Counted from the stretch's first letter, positions 27,038-36,952 are shown. The stretch is DNA of 64,000 nucleotides from JAYVFR01 sp043772945 (GCA_043772945.1 JAYVFR010000007.1:1-64000), one strand, 5' to 3'. Made by a program: numbers and translations. The notes: generated by a model not told the origin, from the letters alone.

Positions 27038-28737
27038 TGTGTAACTTCAATTTTTTTGCTCTGCAGACTAAGTGCGATTAAAATTGCCAGAATAGTAAAA
27101 CCAAAAGTATACAAAAGACTTATTTTAGACCCTTCAGTAACTGCTCTATTAATTTGCTCTGAGATATTAGCTTCAATTTTTCTGTATGATAATAAGTAAT
27201 TTGCTTTAATCTCTGGAATTTCAATTTTTATTCCTTGACTTCTAGCCTGATCTAAAATTTTCTCATCAGTTAAGCTATCATTTTTAGCTAAAGAATTTTC
27301 ACCTTTATTAAACTTTTGAATAATTGCGTTTCTAGTAATACTTGGAATTGTAGAATCGTTTTGAGCTTGAATATTACTTATAGCTCCCGCACTAATTGTA
27401 CTAATAAAAACAGCTCCAATAATTGAAACACCAAAAGCCCTCCCAACCTCACGTAGTGTTCCGTTGATCCCTGACGCTACCCCCGCCTCAGAAACATGAA
27501 CAGAAGATAAAATTATATTATTTAATTGAGCTGCAATCATCCCAAATCCAATCCCCGTAATAATAAATGGAAGAATAAAATCAGAACTTTGAGCTTCATA
27601 GTTAATAGTTTTATAAATTAATAAACCACCAATAGCATTAATAACTAAACCCAGAACTACTAAATTTTTTTGACCTATTTTATCCCCTAGTTTAGAAGAA
27701 AGTGGTGCCATAATAAATGTAGCGAGAGAAAAAGGAATTAAAGCAAGCCCTGTCTCAAAAGCTCCCATCCCCCGGACAACAAGAAAAAAGAAAACTACTC
27801 CATACGTGATCAAGCCGCTAAATCCAGCGAAAAGAGCAGAAAGAGTTCCAACTCCCACACTAAATTGTCTATTTTTAAAAATACTCATTGATACTAAAGG
27901 GCTTTTACCATTTTTTTCAAGTTTTAATTCATACCAAACAAATAAAATACTAAAAATAATCCCAATAATAATTGCCCAAAAAGAAATTGATAAATTAGCT
28001 AAATTAAAGCTACTTCCCATAAATTCAAAAGCTTTTTTGGCTTTTAACCAGCCATAATCACCACTTTCAATTATTCCATACATTACACTCGTTAAGCCAA
28101 CAGTCGATAATATTGCTCCTAAATAATCTAAATAAACAGTTTTAGGATAATGTTTTTTGTTATCTTTAACAATCAAAGAACCGAGAACTAAAAACACAGC
28201 AATTACTACATTAATCCCAAATGCCCATCTCCAACCAATATTGGAAGCAAAAAAACCACCTAAAATCGGACCAAAAGAACTAGCAGCCCCAGCAGTTGCT
28301 CCATAAACTCCAAAAGCTATTCCTCGCTCCTTACCCTCAAAGTTACTAACCAAAAGAGCGGAAGAGGCTGGCACCATTAAAGCCGCACCAATTCCTTCAA
28401 CTACCGACCAACCTAAAATTAAACCTGCTGAATCTTTAGCTAAAGCTGTCATTGCAGACCCCGCCGCAAAAATAATAGCTCCTAACACAAAAGCGCGCTT
28501 GCGACCAAATAAATCCCCAAGCCTTCCACCTAAAATTGTTAAACCAGCCAAAACAAGAGAATAACTTGTAAATGCCCATTGAATAGTTTTAATATCTGTA
28601 TTTAAATCCTGAATAACATACTTTTGAGAAACATTTAACACAGTTCCATCAATTACAATAATTGCAAGAGCTAGAGATAGGACTAGCAACGAAACCCATT
28701 TAAATTTATTATTTGAGTCAATGTCTGTAGATTTATA
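27034..28737 (-). CDS. MFS drug exporter, DHA2 (EmrB/QacA) type
   Basis: A 14-TM major-facilitator exporter of about 567 residues. The first helix has the ALAIIVIDGTVLNVS motif typical of DHA2 proteins, followed by the loop signature GGRLGDLFGRKRAF and the antiporter-type motif C (GFFASNIGWRWAF). A ~100-residue region before the last helix is probably extracytoplasmic. I start at the ATG at 28737; an ATG at 28785 follows a -10-like TAGATA box too closely to be well placed. Its stop overlaps the primase stop on the other strand. Confidence 0.85.
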   Translation of the reverse strand, partial: YKSTDIDSNNKFKWVSLLVLSLALAIIVIDGTVLNVSQKYVIQDLNTDIKTIQWAFTSYSLVLAGLTILGGRLGDLFGRKRAFVLGAIIFAAGSAMTALAKDSAGLILGWSVVEGIGAALMVPASSALLVSNFEGKERGIAFGVYGATAGAASSFGPILGGFFASNIGWRWAFGINVVIAVFLVLGSLIVKDNKKHYPKTVYLDYLGAILSTVGLTSVMYGIIESGDYGWLKAKKAFEFMGSSFNLANLSISFWAIIIGIIFSILFVWYELKLEKNGKSPLVSMSIFKNRQFSVGVGTLSALFAGFSGLITYGVVFFFLVVRGMGAFETGLALIPFSLATFIMAPLSSKLGDKIGQKNLVVLGLVINAIGGLLIYKTINYEAQSSDFILPFIITGIGFGMIAAQLNNIILSSVHVSEAGVASGINGTLREVGRAFGVSIIGAVFISTISAGAISNIQAQNDSTIPSITRNAIIQKFNKGENSLAKNDSLTDEKILDQARSQGIKIEIPEIKANYLLSYRKIEANISEQINRAVTEGSKISLLYTFGFTILAILIALSLQSKKIEVTH

Positions 28738-28853
28738 CATAAAAGGTGCGATTAAAGAGAGTGAAGAAAAGAAAAAGATATTCATTATTATCTAACTAAC
28801 GGCTTCTTTCTGTCAAAAAACTAATTGGATTAACTTTAAGATGTTTCAAAACT

Positions 28854-30707
28854 CTACAAATTTTCCCATTCAAACATCAATTCGGCCAGAACCCTTTTAT
28901 TTCCATTTAATTTTTTCTCTAATTCTTTGACTTTTTCTTGATTTTTATATAATTCAGTATCATTGAATTCCAGTGTGATTCCCATAATTCTAATTTCAAG
29001 TTTATCAATTTGAGCTTCCAACTCTCGTGATCTAACTTTTTTAAGTTTATCGGCTTTGATTTGTTCCTTGTCAGCTTTTGGTTTTTTGGAGTCCTGATCT
29101 GTTTGATTTTCTGAGTTTTTATCGGTGTTTCTAAGGGCTGTCATTTTACCGTGTTTTTTAGCCCAATCGCTAAAGTTTCCCTGAATAATTTCAAGCCCTC
29201 CATCTTTATCTAAACTAAAGATTGTGTTACAAACTCTATCAAGAAAATAACGATCGTGGGAAACAATCAATATCGGACATTCTAAATTATTAAGCCCTTC
29301 CTCAAGCGTTCTAAGCGTGTCCAAATCAAGGTCATTAGTTGGTTCATCAAGCACAAGAAAGTTTGTTGGGTTAGTTAGTTTTTTGATTAATGAAAGCCTA
29401 GACTTCTCACCTCCCGAAAGATAACGGATTGGTGTGTTAGCTCTACCGCCATCAAATAACCAATCCTGCAAATACTTGTGAGTAGAAACCGTTCCGTAAC
29501 CAAAATTAATTCTATCCCGTCCGTGCCCCAAAAATTCAAACGGAGTCTTATCTAAATCAAGCTCAACCTGATGTTGATCTAAGTAAAGAAATTGAGTGTT
29601 TTGACCAACTTTAATAGTTCCGCTAGTTTTAAAAATTTCTTGGAGCATTAAGTTCTGAAGAGCTCTTAGAAGTGTACTTTTGCCGCTTCCATTTGGACCA
29701 ATAAAACCAATTTTTTGCCATTCTTGGAAACTAAAAGTAAAGTCCTTTAGTAAATTTTTGTCATTAAGAAATAAGTTAAGATTAGTAACTTCTAGAATCC
29801 TGCTGCCAGAGCGAATTGCGTTTGGGAGATTGCCTTTAAGCTTTTCTTCTTGGTGTAAATTATCTTTACTTACAAGTTCTTTAAATCGATTCATCCTTCC
29901 CTGATCCTTAACGGCTCTCGCTTTGACACCGCTCCGTACCCATTTTAGCTCTCGCTTAAGAAATTGCCTTCGTTTCCAATCAAGAACTTTGTGGTTCTCA
30001 AGGCGTGAAAATTTATCAATTAAAAAAGTTGTGTAATCCCCGCTATGCTCATAAATACGCTTATCAATTATTTCCCACATTTTAGTTACCGTGTTGTCTA
30101 AAAATTTACGATCGTGAGACACTATAATTAAAGCTCCAGAGTAAAGTCTCAAGTAATTTTCAAGTTTCTCAATCGTTTCTAGATCAAGATGGTTAGTCGG
30201 TTCGTCCAAAATCAAAAAATTAGGATTCAAAGCCAGAGTTCCAGCTAGCGTTAGCCTCCGGACTTGACCCCCACTCAAAGTATTAAGCTTTCTATTTAAA
30301 TCCATACACCCAAAATCATTTAGTAACTGAACAAGCCTGCCTTCATAATTCCAGCCATCAGTGGCGTCTAAAATACTAGTGGCTCGCGAATCTCCCCCAC
30401 TAGAGTCAAGACGTAATTTGTTAATAAATTCTTGATTCTCCATTAGATATTCACTCCCCATTATATTCAAATCTATCACAAGGTCTTGGGGTAAATAGCC
30501 TGTAAGTGTATTCTTAGTAAAATTAACTTCACCTGCATCTGGTAATTCTTTTCTGGCTAAAATTTTAATTAAACTACTTTTACCTGCACCGTTTGATCCT
30601 ATCAGACCAATTTTTTCTTGAGTTTTAATCTCAAAATTTAGGTCATCAAAAATTATCTTTTGGCGGTATTTTAGCATTAATTTAGAAACAGTAACTACGG
30701 TAAACAT
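28854..30707 (-). CDS. ABC-F family ATPase (Uup/EttA-like)
   Basis: A soluble protein of 617 residues with two ABC domains, no membrane segments: Walker A GSNGAGKSS and GPNGSGKST, signatures LSGGQVRRLTLAG and LSGGEKSRLSLI, both Walker B sites FLILDEPTNHLD and FLVLDEPTNDLD. A linker (about 230-290) joins the domains and a charged C-terminal coiled coil (about 540-617) matches Uup-like members. ABC-F proteins act on the ribosome or DNA rather than in transport. Monocistronic. Confidence 0.88.
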   Translation of the reverse strand: MFTVVTVSKLMLKYRQKIIFDDLNFEIKTQEKIGLIGSNGAGKSSLIKILARKELPDAGEVNFTKNTLTGYLPQDLVIDLNIMGSEYLMENQEFINKLRLDSSGGDSRATSILDATDGWNYEGRLVQLLNDFGCMDLNRKLNTLSGGQVRRLTLAGTLALNPNFLILDEPTNHLDLETIEKLENYLRLYSGALIIVSHDRKFLDNTVTKMWEIIDKRIYEHSGDYTTFLIDKFSRLENHKVLDWKRRQFLKRELKWVRSGVKARAVKDQGRMNRFKELVSKDNLHQEEKLKGNLPNAIRSGSRILEVTNLNLFLNDKNLLKDFTFSFQEWQKIGFIGPNGSGKSTLLRALQNLMLQEIFKTSGTIKVGQNTQFLYLDQHQVELDLDKTPFEFLGHGRDRINFGYGTVSTHKYLQDWLFDGGRANTPIRYLSGGEKSRLSLIKKLTNPTNFLVLDEPTNDLDLDTLRTLEEGLNNLECPILIVSHDRYFLDRVCNTIFSLDKDGGLEIIQGNFSDWAKKHGKMTALRNTDKNSENQTDQDSKKPKADKEQIKADKLKKVRSRELEAQIDKLEIRIMGITLEFNDTELYKNQEKVKELEKKLNGNKRVLAELMFEWENL

Positions 30708-30840
30708 CTTGAAATAATAAAATAATTTTATACTAAATGTCTAATTTTGACCTAAGTTAGGCTAATCAAGGACAAAAGCAAGTAATGCAGTCAATATTCT
30801 GATAATTTAATACTAAAAATCCAGGCCTAACTAAATAAAG

Positions 30841-33800
30841 CTATGGAGTTAGGTTTAGCGTAAAATTATTTTGGTTAAAATTTTGGTTACCGTTTAAGAC
30901 TACTTGAGCATTCCCAACATTCAAACCACCAGCGGGAATTGCACATTGGTATTGATTGCCACTACCGTTAAAGACACAGTTAGCTACTTTGTCACCTGTA
31001 GTTATAGTAGCTTTAAGCTCACTATTAATTGAATTATCACTTTGGATTTTAATATTGAAACCTTTAGAGACGCTTAGATCATTATCTCCACTTACCTGAA
31101 GATTGATTTTTTGGTTATTTAAGTTTATATCAGAATAATAATCTCCAGATTTTTGACCTTTGTCGTCTTCGGCTTCAAAACTTAATGAAACTTTGTCTCC
31201 AAATTTTTTAATTTCAGAGGCTTTGAGAGTGTAACTAAGATTTTCTTTACTATTATTTTTTTCATCAAAATTATACATCACATTTCCGTTTACCTTGACT
31301 GAAGCCTTAACAATTTTGCGACCTCCACCAGTTAAATAATTAACTACAACCTCATTTGGAAGTGGGGAACTATTTTTTAATAGCTGACTAGTTGTAATAC
31401 TAGGGCCTTTTTGAATTTTAGATACCTGATCGTCTGTTGACTCTTCTAACTTATCGTTGCACACAGCAAGTCCACTGGTGCGACCCCAGACCTCAACGCT
31501 TTCACGCCAATTAGGAAGATCTGGGAACTCACTTAAAAAATAGTAACAGCTTTTTTCTTCGATATTAGAATCGAGTGTTTTGCCAACAACCGCAATTTTA
31601 TTATCAAGCTTATTAATTTTTTGTTTTTTTTCCATGATAGCACTTCTAGTAGTAAAAATATTAGTATTATAAGGATTATAATCAGGCTTACTAAATTTCA
31701 AACCCGCTTCTTTCAAAAGGGCTATTTGATCCTTGCTAAGCCATTCGGTATTTCCATAATTAGCAAAGAAACCAGTATAACGATCAAGAGTCACTTTCTC
31801 TAATCCGTCTTTATTGAAGTCCTTAACCTCTTTATCTTTATGTAAAAACAATTGAATATCTTGCCAAAGAGGAGCTGCTAAATTAGAAGCCGCTGTATCA
31901 GAGTTCATAGGTTTATTATCAGTTCTACCGGCCCAAATTACAGTGGTGTAGAGCGGCGAGCCTCCTACCATGAAAGTGTCAGTATTATTATCTGTAGTTC
32001 CAGTTTTAGCTGCTAAATTCCATCCTGGAATAGTGAAATATTTCTGATATTGACCAAATTCAGGACGAACTTGATCTGCCATAACATATTCAATTTGCTT
32101 TGCTATTTCTGGTTTAATTTTTTTGTCTTGTTGGGGGTAAATTTTCTGACGATTGTCAGGTGTGTAAAGTTCTTGGCCATATTTATCAATTATACTGACA
32201 AAAGGGCTTGCAGTTCTTAAATTACCTTCTTGTAACAATGTATTGATTCCAGTAGCGTGGGTAATTGGCTTAATTTCGCAGCCTCCAATAAAACTAGCAA
32301 CTCTACAACGCTCTCTGTAAGCGGCTTCTTTACCTGTTTCAGGCTTAGAATCACAAGCTTCTTTACCATCACTGCTACGATCGCAAGGAAAACGCAAACC
32401 TATATTTTCAGCAAAATTAAAAAAATCACCAACTGCCTGACCATCATCAGCATTCCCTGCACTGGAACCTAAAAAGCCAGCCTTAATTGCAGGTATGTTA
32501 CGAGAGTTGGAAAACGCGTAATGAATTGACATTGCACCTTTAAAATCTCTAGCATAATTATTTGGAAAATAAGGAGCTGCTGCTGAACCAAAGTTTGTTT
32601 TAGTGTCCATTAAGACTGTTCCAGGGTTGAATCCTTTATCAAAAGCAGAAGCATAAACATAAGGCTTAATACTTGATCCTGGCTGTTGAGGTGAGGTTAA
32701 AATATTTACCTGACCATCTATCTCCTTATCGTTGTAATCAAGCGACCCTACCATGGCTCTAATTTCACCAGTAGGCCCATCAAGCACAATACCAGCTGCA
32801 TTATTAGCTCCTGAAGCCAAGATTTTGTCACGGGAACCTTGAATGACTTCTTCTGCATTTTTTTGGATTTCTGGATCAATAGTAGTGATCACTTTCAAAC
32901 CACGAGTCTGAATATCATCAATGTTTAAATTAATTCCTAGGAGGAATTTCTTTAATTCATCGGTTACATAACCGCGAAAATGTGGATAAGGATCTTCTAC
33001 TTTAGATTCAATGAAAGCCACTTTTTCATTTTTAGCCCCTTCAAAAGTAGCATTATCTAAAAGAACTTGCTTACCCTCGCCTCTTAAACTAAAGTTTTTA
33101 CCATCGCCTGCAAGTTTATAGAGACAAGCATCTTTGCGGACGTTAAAATTTTTCCACTCTGGGGTATCCTCTTTACCAACACTTTTAGAGAAATCTCCTG
33201 GTAATTGCACAAGGGCTGCTAAATAACAAGCTTTCGCTGGGGTTAAGAGTAATTTACTATTTGGATCTTCTGGATTTTCACGTGCATCGATTGCATGTCC
33301 AAAAAAAGCTTTTGAAGCTTGCTGAACTCCATCGGCCCTCCCAAAAGAAACCCAATTTAAATAAAGCTCTAACAAATCACCGCGATTTAACTTGTTTCCG
33401 TCTTTTTTAACCCCTTCATTGTAAAGTTTAATGGAGGTAAATAGTTCGTTAATTTTACGATCGATACTACCTTGTTTATTTTCAGTTACATTCTTAACTA
33501 ACTGCTGGATTAATCCCGATCCACCACGGCACTCTCCACCTCTGCTTTTAGCACATTCCACAACTGCTCCCACTAAATTCTTCCAGGGAATTGCATCATT
33601 ATTATAATAATAATTTTCATCTTCAAGCCCAAGCGTTGCAAGTTGCATCACTTCTGGGATTTTTTCGAGCTTTACGTATTCACGACGACCATATTCCACG
33701 AATTCATAAATTTTAGTTTTACCATCACGTGCATAAACTATACTACTTTCTTTTAGATTAAATAAGTTTTGCTCGGAAATATTAGGAGCATTATTATATT

Positions 33801-34263
33801 GGTTAATACCCCAAGCAAAAGCTGCACTAACAAATAAAACTCCAAAAACTCCAAAAATTACAGCTGATAAAGCAAGCCTCCTTCCGATTCTTTGTAGTGT
33901 AAATAGAGGACTTTTTTTGATATCCTTAATCTTAGAATGGTTTTGGCTGTTTTTGCGACCAGAAAAAGAGGCATTACTAGAATTATTTTTACTTAATTCT
34001 GAATCTGAATTTTTTTTTGCATCATCAGATATAAATCCAGTGTTAACCTTAGAACCTCTTGGTAAAATTTTACTTTTTTGATCGATAGAATCATCTTGAA
34101 CTATTAAGTTATCTAGATCTAAATCTAAGTCATTTAAATCTAAATTGTGCTGTGTGTATTTGTTCATGGTAATTGGTTGATTTGGCTCAACTTTGCTTGA
34201 TTTGTCCTCTAGCAAAAAGTGAAATTTATCAGATTTACCTTTACTTAATTGATTATTCGACAT
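30841..34263 (-). CDS. Class A penicillin-binding protein 1A
   Basis: Bifunctional murein synthase of 1140 residues. A ~130-residue polar cytosolic N-terminus precedes one membrane segment (about 130-155). The GT51 glycosyltransferase domain follows (GLEDENYYY with the catalytic Glu; the usual His after it is Asn; then GLIQQLVKN). The transpeptidase has SxxK (GSSIKP, about 529), SxN (SNSRN, about 586) and KTGTT (about 752). About 120 C-terminal residues look Ig-like and extracellular. It has its own promoter (TTGACG, 17 bases, TTAAAC) close to the start. Confidence 0.93.
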   Translation of the reverse strand: MSNNQLSKGKSDKFHFLLEDKSSKVEPNQPITMNKYTQHNLDLNDLDLDLDNLIVQDDSIDQKSKILPRGSKVNTGFISDDAKKNSDSELSKNNSSNASFSGRKNSQNHSKIKDIKKSPLFTLQRIGRRLALSAVIFGVFGVLFVSAAFAWGINQYNNAPNISEQNLFNLKESSIVYARDGKTKIYEFVEYGRREYVKLEKIPEVMQLATLGLEDENYYYNNDAIPWKNLVGAVVECAKSRGGECRGGSGLIQQLVKNVTENKQGSIDRKINELFTSIKLYNEGVKKDGNKLNRGDLLELYLNWVSFGRADGVQQASKAFFGHAIDARENPEDPNSKLLLTPAKACYLAALVQLPGDFSKSVGKEDTPEWKNFNVRKDACLYKLAGDGKNFSLRGEGKQVLLDNATFEGAKNEKVAFIESKVEDPYPHFRGYVTDELKKFLLGINLNIDDIQTRGLKVITTIDPEIQKNAEEVIQGSRDKILASGANNAAGIVLDGPTGEIRAMVGSLDYNDKEIDGQVNILTSPQQPGSSIKPYVYASAFDKGFNPGTVLMDTKTNFGSAAAPYFPNNYARDFKGAMSIHYAFSNSRNIPAIKAGFLGSSAGNADDGQAVGDFFNFAENIGLRFPCDRSSDGKEACDSKPETGKEAAYRERCRVASFIGGCEIKPITHATGINTLLQEGNLRTASPFVSIIDKYGQELYTPDNRQKIYPQQDKKIKPEIAKQIEYVMADQVRPEFGQYQKYFTIPGWNLAAKTGTTDNNTDTFMVGGSPLYTTVIWAGRTDNKPMNSDTAASNLAAPLWQDIQLFLHKDKEVKDFNKDGLEKVTLDRYTGFFANYGNTEWLSKDQIALLKEAGLKFSKPDYNPYNTNIFTTRSAIMEKKQKINKLDNKIAVVGKTLDSNIEEKSCYYFLSEFPDLPNWRESVEVWGRTSGLAVCNDKLEESTDDQVSKIQKGPSITTSQLLKNSSPLPNEVVVNYLTGGGRKIVKASVKVNGNVMYNFDEKNNSKENLSYTLKASEIKKFGDKVSLSFEAEDDKGQKSGDYYSDINLNNQKINLQVSGDNDLSVSKGFNIKIQSDNSINSELKATITTGDKVANCVFNGSGNQYQCAIPAGGLNVGNAQVVLNGNQNFNQNNFTLNLTP

Positions 34264-34345
34264 AATTATTTATCTCGGAGATTAAATTTAGCTTAGTTTA
34301 AAATTAGGCATTAATTTTCGTCAAGAACTCAAACTTAAAAAAACT

Positions 34346-34437
34346 AAAAAAACCAGCTGTGTAAAGCTGAGTGTGTCGATTTTTTTGTAAAAGACTTGTA
34401 TAAACACTAGCTAAATCACAGTAATTTTACTGACATC
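34346..34437 (-). ncRNA. Candidate small RNA between PBP1A and mscL
   Basis: On the minus strand a TTTGCC box (34465-34470), a 16-base spacer and TATATT (34443-34448) are followed about 70 bases later by the hairpin CAGCT/AGCTG (34369-34354) and seven T (34352-34346), a good terminator shape. An inverted repeat (CAGTAA/TTACTG, 34419-34432) lies between. The PBP1A promoter is further downstream, so this looks like a separate short unit, without an ORF. It could instead be a long PBP1A leader with an attenuator. Confidence 0.35.
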
Positions 34438-34474
34438 GGACAAATATAAGCATTCTCTTTAAAAGGCAAAGAGG

Positions 34475-34505
34475 TTGACAAATCTCTAATAATTTCTGTT
34501 ATGCT
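34475..34505 (+). promoter_or_regulatory. Promoter of mscL
   Basis: TTGACA (34475-34480) and an extended -10 TGTTATGCT ending at 34505. The ATG at 34501 lies inside the -10 box, which argues that mscL begins at 34561 rather than at 34501. Confidence 0.6.
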
Positions 34506-34560
34506 TGTGTATATTGATACATTATTAATTTCTGTAACTCTTTTACCTTTTCAAATCGTT

Positions 34561-34953
34561 ATGTCATCAAATAAAATGCCACAAGCAAAATTAAGCACCC
34601 TGAATGAATTCATGGATTTTATTAAAAAATATGGAGTACTAGGACTTGCTATTGGTATAATCGTAGGAGGTGCTGTTAAGCAGTTGGTTGACTCTATCAT
34701 TAAAAATTTATTGTCTCCTTTACTTGGCTTAATCCCAAATATGAAAGGGCTTGAAGGCTTAAATTTTGCTCGGAACTCCACAGGAAGCTTAATTATGAAC
34801 GGAATGACTGAAAAAGGTGACCAAATTGTATTTAATTATGGACCTTTTTTCTCTGATGCTATTAATTTTTTAGCTTTAATGGCAGTTGTCTTCTACACTA
34901 TCAAATTTATTATGTTCAGATTTATGGATGATACCGACCACACTAAAGTTTAG
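34561..34953 (+). CDS. mscL: Large-conductance mechanosensitive channel
   Basis: Pentameric membrane channel that opens under hypo-osmotic shock. From the ATG at 34561 the protein has 130 residues, normal for MscL. It has an N-terminal amphipathic helix (LNEFMDFIKKYGVLGLAIGI), TM1 with the Gly/Ala-rich pore pattern (GLAIGIIVGGAVKQLV), a periplasmic loop, TM2 (AINFLALMAVVFYTIKFI) and a short charged tail. The longer frame from 34501 would start inside the promoter. Cotranscription with the exonuclease 38 bases downstream is possible. Confidence 0.92.
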   Translation: MSSNKMPQAKLSTLNEFMDFIKKYGVLGLAIGIIVGGAVKQLVDSIIKNLLSPLLGLIPNMKGLEGLNFARNSTGSLIMNGMTEKGDQIVFNYGPFFSDAINFLALMAVVFYTIKFIMFRFMDDTDHTKV

Positions 34954-34990
34954 TTAGCAAAAAAATAATTTGGGAAGTAATTATATTAGA

Positions 34991-35947
34991 ATGACCACAA
35001 CAACAAATAAAACAGAAAAAACAACTTTAATAATTGACTCTTCGTATTTAATCTTTCGGTCATTTTTTGCTTTTCCTAATTTAACTTTTAATGAACGTCC
35101 TCTTGGAGCATTTTATGGTTATGTTAAAACTATTTTAAAGTTAATTAATCAGTATAATCCTGAGCATTTATTCATCACAGGAGATTTGCCAGAACCAACC
35201 TGGCGACACAAAATTTTAGAGAGCTATAAAGCGGGGCGACCTGAGCTTGACCCTAATTTAATTCTACAATTTCCAATGATTAGTGAATGGGCAAAGCAAA
35301 TTTCTTCTCAATATCTAGTATCTAGCGGTTATGAAGCCGATGATATTATTTACAATCTTGCTGAGCATTATAGCAATGAAAATCAATTAAATAAAATTAT
35401 AATTTTTTCATCTGACAAAGATCTATATCAAATTCTCACTAAAGAAAATGTTTATTTCGTGCGAGGTGACAATCTTTATGGAGCTAAAGAATTCAGAAAT
35501 GAGTTCAACTTAGAACCCTCTCAGTGGGTAGATTACAAAGCCATTATTGGAGATAAGTCAGATAATCTTAAAGGAGTTACGGGAATAGGCCCTAAGGGAG
35601 CTAGCGAATTACTTCAAAAAAGCCAAAATATTTTAAATCTTTTAGCTCATTTGGACGATACCTTAGAAGACAGGGAAATAAAAGAATTTTTAGACACTAA
35701 GCCCCGTCTAATGGCTAAAATTAAGCAAGAGGCTGATAGTATGATTCAGACTTTTATGTTAGCAAAACTACAAATTGTTCCAAATCTAGCTATCAAACCA
35801 ACTGATTTTAATTTATTAAATGGTCTAGAAACAATCAGAAACCTTGGTTTTAACAGCATAGTTAGAGAATTAACAGGAGAAAATATTAAAAAAGCTGAGA
35901 AAGTAATGAAGCCTAAATTAGAAGATTACAGTAATAGTCTGTTTTAA
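34991..35947 (+). CDS. 5'-3' exonuclease (Pol I-type FEN domain)
   Basis: Flap/5' nuclease that removes RNA primers and repair flaps. It matches the N-terminal domain of DNA polymerase I: DSSYLIFRSFFAF, metal ligands in GYEADDIIY and SSDKDLYQIL, and the H3TH motif region GDKSDNLKGVTGIGPKGA. At 318 residues it is a stand-alone nuclease with no polymerase domain. I start at the ATG at 34991; a TTG at 34970 would add seven residues. It lies just after mscL. Confidence 0.9.
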   Translation: MTTTTNKTEKTTLIIDSSYLIFRSFFAFPNLTFNERPLGAFYGYVKTILKLINQYNPEHLFITGDLPEPTWRHKILESYKAGRPELDPNLILQFPMISEWAKQISSQYLVSSGYEADDIIYNLAEHYSNENQLNKIIIFSSDKDLYQILTKENVYFVRGDNLYGAKEFRNEFNLEPSQWVDYKAIIGDKSDNLKGVTGIGPKGASELLQKSQNILNLLAHLDDTLEDREIKEFLDTKPRLMAKIKQEADSMIQTFMLAKLQIVPNLAIKPTDFNLLNGLETIRNLGFNSIVRELTGENIKKAEKVMKPKLEDYSNSLF

Positions 35948-36024
35948 CAACTCTTTGACAGTCCTTTAAAACTGTGATTGGTGTTTATATAGTAAGTATA
36001 AAGCTATTTGGAGCGAAAATTCTC

Positions 36025-36249
36025 ATGAATGCAAGTAGAATGTCTCTGAACGATCTCTGTCAACTTGAAAACAGAGGCTTAGGGGGAATTGAAGATGTGG
36101 ACTTATCTAACTTAATATTAAAATGTAAAATATTACTATCAGGTACAAGCGGAAAACTTACTAATGGAGAAAAAAAAACATTAAATCAAGTAATTAAGAG
36201 CTGCGAAGCTCAACTTGAAGTGTTAAAACAAAAAAGATTAGAGAGATAA
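36025..36249 (+). CDS. Small orphan protein
   Basis: A frame open from 35974; I start at the ATG at 36025, which has a GGAG site 11 bases upstream, giving 74 residues. It is mostly helical, with a Leu-rich first part and a Lys/Glu-rich C-terminus (about residues 40-74) that could form a coiled coil. No family is recognised. It has a TTGACA box at 35954 and ends before a clear terminator, so it is a single-gene unit. Confidence 0.5.
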   Translation: MNASRMSLNDLCQLENRGLGGIEDVDLSNLILKCKILLSGTSGKLTNGEKKTLNQVIKSCEAQLEVLKQKRLER

Positions 36250-36280
36250 ACACTAAAAATACTTTCTAACTAGATCTACA

Positions 36281-36308
36281 CACCATCTTTAAATAAGGTG
36301 GTTTTTTT
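36281..36308 (+). terminator. Intrinsic terminator
   Basis: CACC (36281-36284) pairs with GGTG (36297-36300), with partial pairing inside, followed by G and seven T. It ends the 36025 orphan gene. Confidence 0.65.
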
Positions 36309-36328
36309 AACAGTTTCTTTAACACAAG

Positions 36329-36359
36329 TTGACAATTTCATTAGATTTGAAGCTATGTT
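36329..36359 (+). promoter_or_regulatory. Promoter of orphan gene 36407
   Basis: TTGACA (36329-36334) and TATGTT (36354-36359) with a 19-base spacer, about 45 bases before a start codon that has a strong Shine-Dalgarno site. Confidence 0.5.
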
Positions 36360-36406
36360 TTTGGTGGTTACAGTTCTTTTTCTAAAATAAAATTCAGGTG
36401 GAAATC

Positions 36407-36880
36407 ATGATTCAAGTTTTAAAGTTTAGCGTAATAACTCCAGAATTAAAAACTAAATTAGAAAGTTTAGGAATTATTTTTTTAAAACCTAAAGACGAAA
36501 AATTCTACATCGTAGATATTCCAGCAGGATTAACAGCAACTGAGATCTTTAAACATAAAATCGAAGTAGTTAAAACCATAGAAGGTAAGCAAGTAATAAT
36601 AATATCACAAGTAACCGTAATTTCTCCTCATGTTCTACTTGATACCTCAACGAATTCTGCTGAAGCTTACATGATCAGATTTCTCACCCCAAACTTACTT
36701 AAATCTGGAGAAGCTGTTTTTTCAAACTTAGAAGGTTTCCGGGCTAAAACAGTTCTAAAAGATACCTTGTACGTTACTTTTAAATCAGAAGAGATGTATC
36801 CAGAGTTTATTCGAGTCGCAAAAAATCTTGAAGGGGTGTATAGAATCCAAAATCGAGTCACTCCTCAAGCTTTAAAGTAA
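36407..36880 (+). CDS. Orphan protein with strong ribosome binding site
   Basis: 157 residues. The ATG at 36407 is preceded by AGGTGG six bases upstream, one of the best Shine-Dalgarno sites in the window, so I reject the GTG at 36398, which lies within it. The protein appears alpha/beta, soluble and unlike any family I know. It has two basic/hydrophobic halves that may be related (KFSVITPELKTKLESLG early and VLKDTLYVTFKSEEMYPEF late). Own promoter and terminator. Confidence 0.6.
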   Translation: MIQVLKFSVITPELKTKLESLGIIFLKPKDEKFYIVDIPAGLTATEIFKHKIEVVKTIEGKQVIIISQVTVISPHVLLDTSTNSAEAYMIRFLTPNLLKSGEAVFSNLEGFRAKTVLKDTLYVTFKSEEMYPEFIRVAKNLEGVYRIQNRVTPQALK

Positions 36881-36926
36881 AAGTTAGTTAAATCAACAAA
36901 CTAATTAATTTTTAGAAAAACCTCAT

Positions 36927-36952
36927 ACCACCCCTTGAAAGGTGGTTTTTTT
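36927..36952 (+). terminator. Strong intrinsic terminator
   Basis: ACCACC (36927-36932) pairs perfectly with GGTGGT (36941-36946) over an eight-base loop, followed by a run of T. It ends the 36407 gene. Confidence 0.88.
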
